Source of the DNA: SIG589 sp964566175
GTDB lineage: Bacteria; Bacillota; Clostridia; Oscillospirales; Acutalibacteraceae
NCBI GenBank assembly: GCA_964566175.1
Contig: CAZMHU010000005.1
Location: forward strand, 1 to 64,000
Length of the DNA stretch: 64,000 bases
Direction of reading: 5' to 3'
Positions 60,662 to 64,000 of the stretch are shown here, one piece after another; the stretch's first letter is position 1, and every line of letters begins with the position of its first letter. The notes beneath the pieces are model-generated. The model saw only the letters and a program-made list of their open reading frames with translations. It was not told the origin of the DNA and did not search any database. The translations under genes and the position numbers were made by a program.

Positions 60662-62452
60662 TTACTGTATTTTCACAAAATCTGATGCGGGGTGTTTGCA
60701 AAGCGGACAGATATAATCGTCGGGCATAGTGTCGCCCTCGTAAACAAAACCGCAGATTTTGCAAACATATCCCTTTTTGCCCTCGGTTTCAGGTTTCGGT
60801 TTTACGTTTGCGTGATAATAATTATATGTCATCGTTTCACGGTCGGATATAACCCTTGCCTCGGTGACCGAACAGATGAACATTCCGTGTGTGTCAAGGT
60901 CGACATACTGTTCGACTTTAAGCGACATAAAAGAATTTATATACTGCGGCAAAAAGACAAGTCCGTTATCTGAGCGGAGCGGTTCACTGTTTGCGAATTT
61001 ATCTTTGTTTCTGCCGCTGACAAACCCGAAGTTTTCAAAAACCGAAAACGGCGCATCAACCGACAGACAGTTAATGTTCATTTTTCCACTCTGTTTTATT
61101 ACGTGGTGCGAATAGTTTTGCTTGTTTATCGTAACGGCAATACGGTTGGGATTATCGGTAACCTGCGTTACGGTGTTTACTATCAAACCGTTATCCTTTT
61201 TGCCGTCGTTCGAAGTAACAACATAAAGTCCGTAGCCGATTTTAAAGAGCGCATCGAGATTGTTTTTATCGGCTGTTGCGCTTTCCTTTGCGAGATAATC
61301 CTTGCAAAGTTCGTTTGCAAGGGCGGTGAGTTCCGCCGTACTTTCTTCGCTCAGTGCCGAAATGATTTTAACGGTATTCTCGGCAAAGTTGAGGTTTTTG
61401 GAGGCATCAAGCATATTCTTCATAATCTTTGCGGCTGTGGGTGCCCAACTGCCGTTTTCAATAAAGGCAACGGTTCTGTTGCTGTAATTACGCTCGGTGA
61501 GATGATTTATAAACTCACGCATAAAAGGGAATATTTCCGCGTTGTATGTTGTCGTTGCCAAAACGAGTTTGCTGTATCGGAATGCGTCCTCAACAGCCTC
61601 TGCCATATCGCAACGGGCAAGGTCGCTCACAACAACTTTCGGGCAGCCATTGGCTTTGAGTTGTTCCGCAAGTTTCATTACCGCTTTTTTCGTATTTCCG
61701 TAAACAGAGGTATAGGCAATAACGATACCGTCATCTTCAGGTTGATAACTTGCCCAGGTATTGTAAAGACCGATATAATATTCAAGATTTTCGCTCAGCA
61801 CAGGGCCGTGCAAGGGACATATTATTTTAATATCAAGTTCCGCTGCCTTTTTCAAGACACGAATAACCTGTGTGCCGTACTTTCCGACAATTCCGAAGTA
61901 ATAGCGGCGTGCCTCACAAGCCCAGTCCTCTTCCGCATCAAGCGCACCGAACTTTCCGAAGCCGTCTGCCGAAAAGAGAACCTTGTCAGTGCTGTCATAG
62001 GTCATCATAACCTCCGGCCAATGCACCATCGGTGCGGCAACAAATGTGAGTGTGTGTTTTCCGAGAGAGAGGGTATCTCCGTCGTTTATGACAACAGACT
62101 TTTCGGAAAAATCAGTTCCGAAAAAGTTTTTCATCATAACGAAAGCCTTTGCCGATGCGACTATCTTTGCATTCGGATATCTTTTGGTAAATTGAACAAT
62201 ATTTGCCGAATGGTCGGGTTCCATATGCTGTACTATAAGATAGTCGGGTTCTCTTCCCGCAAGAGCGTTTTCGAGATTGTCAAGCCATTCGTGCGTGAAA
62301 GCGGCATCAACCGTATCCATAACGGCGATTTTTTCATCGCCGATAACATAGGAGTTATACGCCATTCCGTTCGGCACGGTGTACTGTCCTTCGAATAAAT
62401 CTATATTTCGGTCATTAACGCCGATATATTTGATGTCGTTTGTAATATTCAT
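60662..62452 (-). CDS. flavodiiron protein fused to flavin reductase and rubredoxin (FprA-Hrb fusion)
   Basis: A 596-residue multidomain protein: beta-lactamase-like diiron domain (about residues 1-250, ligands in QHMEPDHSANIV, VHWPEVMM and CPLHGP), flavodoxin domain (about 255-395, FMN loop AYTSVYGNTKK), flavin-reductase split barrel (about 415-550) and C-terminal rubredoxin (CKICGF and CPLCKH, about 552-596). It would take electrons from NAD(P)H through FMN and rubredoxin to reduce O2 or NO at the diiron site. In Moorella these are two proteins, FprA and Hrb. The ATG at 62452 follows GGAGGG; the longer in-frame start at 62608 crosses the promoter. Confidence 0.93.
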   Translation of the reverse strand: MNITNDIKYIGVNDRNIDLFEGQYTVPNGMAYNSYVIGDEKIAVMDTVDAAFTHEWLDNLENALAGREPDYLIVQHMEPDHSANIVQFTKRYPNAKIVASAKAFVMMKNFFGTDFSEKSVVINDGDTLSLGKHTLTFVAAPMVHWPEVMMTYDSTDKVLFSADGFGKFGALDAEEDWACEARRYYFGIVGKYGTQVIRVLKKAAELDIKIICPLHGPVLSENLEYYIGLYNTWASYQPEDDGIVIAYTSVYGNTKKAVMKLAEQLKANGCPKVVVSDLARCDMAEAVEDAFRYSKLVLATTTYNAEIFPFMREFINHLTERNYSNRTVAFIENGSWAPTAAKIMKNMLDASKNLNFAENTVKIISALSEESTAELTALANELCKDYLAKESATADKNNLDALFKIGYGLYVVTSNDGKKDNGLIVNTVTQVTDNPNRIAVTINKQNYSHHVIKQSGKMNINCLSVDAPFSVFENFGFVSGRNKDKFANSEPLRSDNGLVFLPQYINSFMSLKVEQYVDLDTHGMFICSVTEARVISDRETMTYNYYHANVKPKPETEGKKGYVCKICGFVYEGDTMPDDYICPLCKHPASDFVKIQ

Positions 62453-62482
62453 TTTCAGCCCTCCGTTTTTCATTTCACTGAT

Positions 62483-62512
62483 ATTATACACGTATAATAA
62501 TATAATAATCAA
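62483..62512 (-). promoter_or_regulatory. promoter of the flavodiiron gene
   Basis: Minus-strand TTGATT (62512-62507), 18-nt spacer, TATAAT (62488-62483). It is divergent from the gdhA promoter. Confidence 0.7.
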
Positions 62513-62572
62513 GTAGGATATGCTAATTTTCCTTTTCGTGCAAAATAGGACTGAATTTTGTGAAGAAAAAAG

Positions 62573-62601
62573 TTGACAAAGTTTTTTTACGGGTGTATAA
62601 T
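62573..62601 (+). promoter_or_regulatory. gdhA promoter
   Basis: TTGACA (62573-62578), 17-nt spacer, TATAAT (62596-62601): perfect consensus. The start of transcription should be near 62608. Confidence 0.93.
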
Positions 62602-62607
62602 TTTTCA

Positions 62608-62803
62608 ACGTAGCAGAGTTTTAAATCGCTACACTGTCATAAAGGCGATGGCAGCCGTTTTCGGGTTGCCAGAAGGTTGCCTTATTTTCCAAGGTCTTAA
62701 AAATTAGGATTGTGCGTAAAAAAGGCAACGGCGTTTTTAATGCTACGGGATTATTGTCCCGTCGTTGAGAATGTCGTTTTTTATATTCAAAGGAGGAAAG
62801 CAT
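62608..62803 (+). promoter_or_regulatory. long structured leader of gdhA (possible cis-regulatory RNA)
   Basis: About 195 nt between promoter and gdhA start, with no open frame of note. Several pairings compete: GTAGC (62610-62614) with GCTAC at 62628-62632 or at 62742-62746; ATCGC (62625-62629) with GCGAT (62645-62649), sharing bases with the former; GGCAGCC (62650-62656) with GGTTGCC (62664-62670); a second GGTTGCC (62675-62681) with GGCAAC (62724-62729); and ACGGGA with TCCCGT (62745-62762) just before the ribosome site. I recognise no known riboswitch class. Confidence 0.6.
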
Positions 62804-64000
62804 ATGTCATACGTTGATGAGGTAATTGCCAAGGTGGTTAAGGAAAATCCGAACGAACCGGAATTCCATCAGGCAGTAAAAGAGGTTTTGGAGTCTTTGC
62901 ATCCCGTTGTGGATGCAAACGAGGAGTCGTTCCGCAGGGACGCTTTGCTTGAAAGACTTGTTAATCCCGAAAGACAGATTAAGTTCCGTGTTCCGTGGAT
63001 TGACGATAACGGACAGGTACACGTTAATACCGGTTACCGTGTTCAGTTCAACAGTGCAATAGGCCCTTATAAGGGTGGTCTGCGTCTGCACCCCTCGGTA
63101 AACCTCGGCATTATCAAATTTTTGGGCTTTGAGCAGATTTTCAAAAACTCCCTCACCGGTCTGCCGATTGGCGGCGGTAAAGGCGGTTCGGATTTCGACC
63201 CCAAGGGAAAGTCCGACCGTGAGATTATGGCATTCTGCCAAAGTTTTATGACAGAACTTTATAAATATATCGGCGCAGACACCGACGTTCCCGCAGGCGA
63301 TATCGGAACAGGCGCAAGAGAAATCGGATATATGTTCGGTCAGTACAAACGCCTTCGCGGCGTGTTTGAGGGTGTACTTACAGGAAAGGGACTTTCCTAC
63401 GGCGGTTCACTCGCAAGAACACAGGCAACAGGATACGGTCTGCTTTACATAACCGAAGAAATGTTGAAGTGTAACGGACAGTCACTCGCCGGCAAGACCG
63501 TTGCCGTTTCGGGTGCGGGAAATGTTGCTATCTATGCAATAGAAAAGGCAACACAACTCGGTGCAAAGGTTGTTACCTGCTCCGATTCCACAGGTTGGGT
63601 TTACGACCCCGACGGTATTGACCTTGCGGCTCTCAAAGAAATCAAGGAAGTTAAGAGAGCACGTCTTACCGAATATAAAAATTACAGACCCGAGTCCGAA
63701 TATCACGAAGGCAAGGGCGTTTGGACAGTCAAGGTTGATGTTGCGCTTCCCTGTGCCACACAGAACGAACTTAACCTCGACGATGCAAAGGCTTTGGTTG
63801 CAAACGGCGTAACGGCTGTGGCTGAGGGTGCAAATATGCCCACTACCGCAGATGCAACCGAATTTTTGCAGGAAAACGGTGTGCTTTTCCTCCCCGGAAA
63901 GGCGGCAAACGCTGGCGGTGTTGCAACCTCTGCGCTTGAAATGTCACAGAACAGTGAAAGATTGCACTGGTCGTTTGAAGAGGTTGACTCACAACTCAAA
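62804..64000 (+). CDS. gdhA: glutamate dehydrogenase, hexameric type (3' end beyond window)
   Basis: The first 399 residues of an NAD(P)-dependent glutamate dehydrogenase of about 450 residues, which interconverts 2-oxoglutarate plus ammonia and glutamate. The start ATG at 62804 follows AAAGGAGGAAAG. Family blocks: GYRVQFNSAIGPYKGGLRLH (about residues 72-91), GLPIGGGKGGSDFDPKGKSD with the catalytic Lys (about 122-141), VPAGDIGTGAREIGYMFGQ (about 161-179), the cofactor loop VAVSGAGNVA and AEGANMPTTADA. No stop is reached before the window end. It has its own promoter and long leader, so regulation by nitrogen status is likely (inference). Confidence 0.96.
   Translation, partial: MSYVDEVIAKVVKENPNEPEFHQAVKEVLESLHPVVDANEESFRRDALLERLVNPERQIKFRVPWIDDNGQVHVNTGYRVQFNSAIGPYKGGLRLHPSVNLGIIKFLGFEQIFKNSLTGLPIGGGKGGSDFDPKGKSDREIMAFCQSFMTELYKYIGADTDVPAGDIGTGAREIGYMFGQYKRLRGVFEGVLTGKGLSYGGSLARTQATGYGLLYITEEMLKCNGQSLAGKTVAVSGAGNVAIYAIEKATQLGAKVVTCSDSTGWVYDPDGIDLAALKEIKEVKRARLTEYKNYRPESEYHEGKGVWTVKVDVALPCATQNELNLDDAKALVANGVTAVAEGANMPTTADATEFLQENGVLFLPGKAANAGGVATSALEMSQNSERLHWSFEEVDSQLK

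Noticed and set aside
61103..62398. 431-residue plus-strand open frame
   Set aside because: Antisense to the flavodiiron fusion gene, whose domains are unambiguous; Cys/Arg-rich translation typical of a shadow frame.
62608..62803. c-di-GMP-I riboswitch in the gdhA leader
   Set aside because: GATGGCAGCC and GGTTGCC look similar to part of that class, but the GAAA tetraloop and its receptor helix order are not present.
1..64000. CRISPR arrays, transposases and phage genes
   Set aside because: No regularly spaced direct repeats and no transposase, integrase or phage structural motifs were seen in any of the major frames.

Overview
The window looks like the chromosome of an anaerobic, Gram-positive, gut-type member of the Clostridia. 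The family cannot be fixed without a search. Supporting signs are AGGAGG-type ribosome binding sites, TTGACA/TATAAT promoters, a yloU-fakA-recG block, a Bacillus-like SOS box, a noc-rsmG-mnmG-mnmE block, a glycyl-radical microcompartment and a flavodiiron oxygen-scavenging protein. Two compositions are visible: positions 1 to about 16,600 are clearly AT-rich, and the rest is of moderate GC with many GCC/GGC codons.

Layout. (1) 1-16,600, plus strand: an acquired-looking island. It has a helicase with 11 helicase-associated repeats, then a Wzx/Wzy-type cell-surface polysaccharide cluster (HpcH-type aldolase, priming phosphoglycosyl transferase, Ldh2-type dehydrogenase, acyltransferase, four glycosyltransferases, polymerase, flippase, nucleotidyltransferase). 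It ends in a broken LCP ligase gene joined to the 3' end of an unrelated broken gene. (2) 16,602-17,220: no gene, two hairpin terminators and a 59-bp repeat that recurs beside a tRNA at 59.2 kb. (3) 17,221-21,275: GH27 alpha-galactosidase, a small Cys-rich protein, shikimate kinase, tRNA-Arg, glycyl-tRNA synthetase and a small conserved protein. (4) 21,279-34,833, minus strand: a complete cobalamin-independent bacterial microcompartment locus of the fucose/rhamnose (GRM5-like) type. (5) 34,864-44,206: DUF421 protein, HAD phosphatase, MFS permease, YmdB, an orphan solute-binding lipoprotein, YloU, FakA and RecG. (6) 44,207-53,674: GH106-type rhamnosidase, an SOS-controlled small membrane protein, MurD, two M42 peptidases, a GNAT enzyme, an unknown protein and a P-loop ATPase. 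(7) 53,778-59,574: RNase P RNA, a Noc/ParB protein, rsmG, mnmG, mnmE, and tRNA-Glu and tRNA-Met with a duplicated tRNA 3' end. (8) 59,695-64,000: PAP2 phosphatase, an FprA-Hrb fusion, and gdhA behind a long structured leader, cut by the window end.

How the genes work together. The GH106 enzyme could release L-rhamnose from plant glycans. After isomerase and kinase steps encoded elsewhere, the class II aldolase of the microcompartment locus would give lactaldehyde. Lactaldehyde would be reduced to 1,2-propanediol, dehydrated by the glycyl radical enzyme to propionaldehyde, and disproportionated to propanol (alcohol dehydrogenase) and propionyl phosphate (PduP, PduL) inside a shell of six BMC-H, one BMC-T and one BMC-P protein. 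Four enzymes carry recognisable encapsulation helices. The two promoters of the locus share a 31-bp element that could be the operator for the DeoR-type regulator encoded in it.

The most notable items are the nested translation start in one BMC-H gene, the shared promoter element, the tRNA-linked repeat whose hairpin is kept by G-U changes, the SOS-box small membrane protein, the uncharacterised gdhA leader, the aldolase/dehydrogenase pair around the priming transferase, and the chimeric pseudogene at the island edge.
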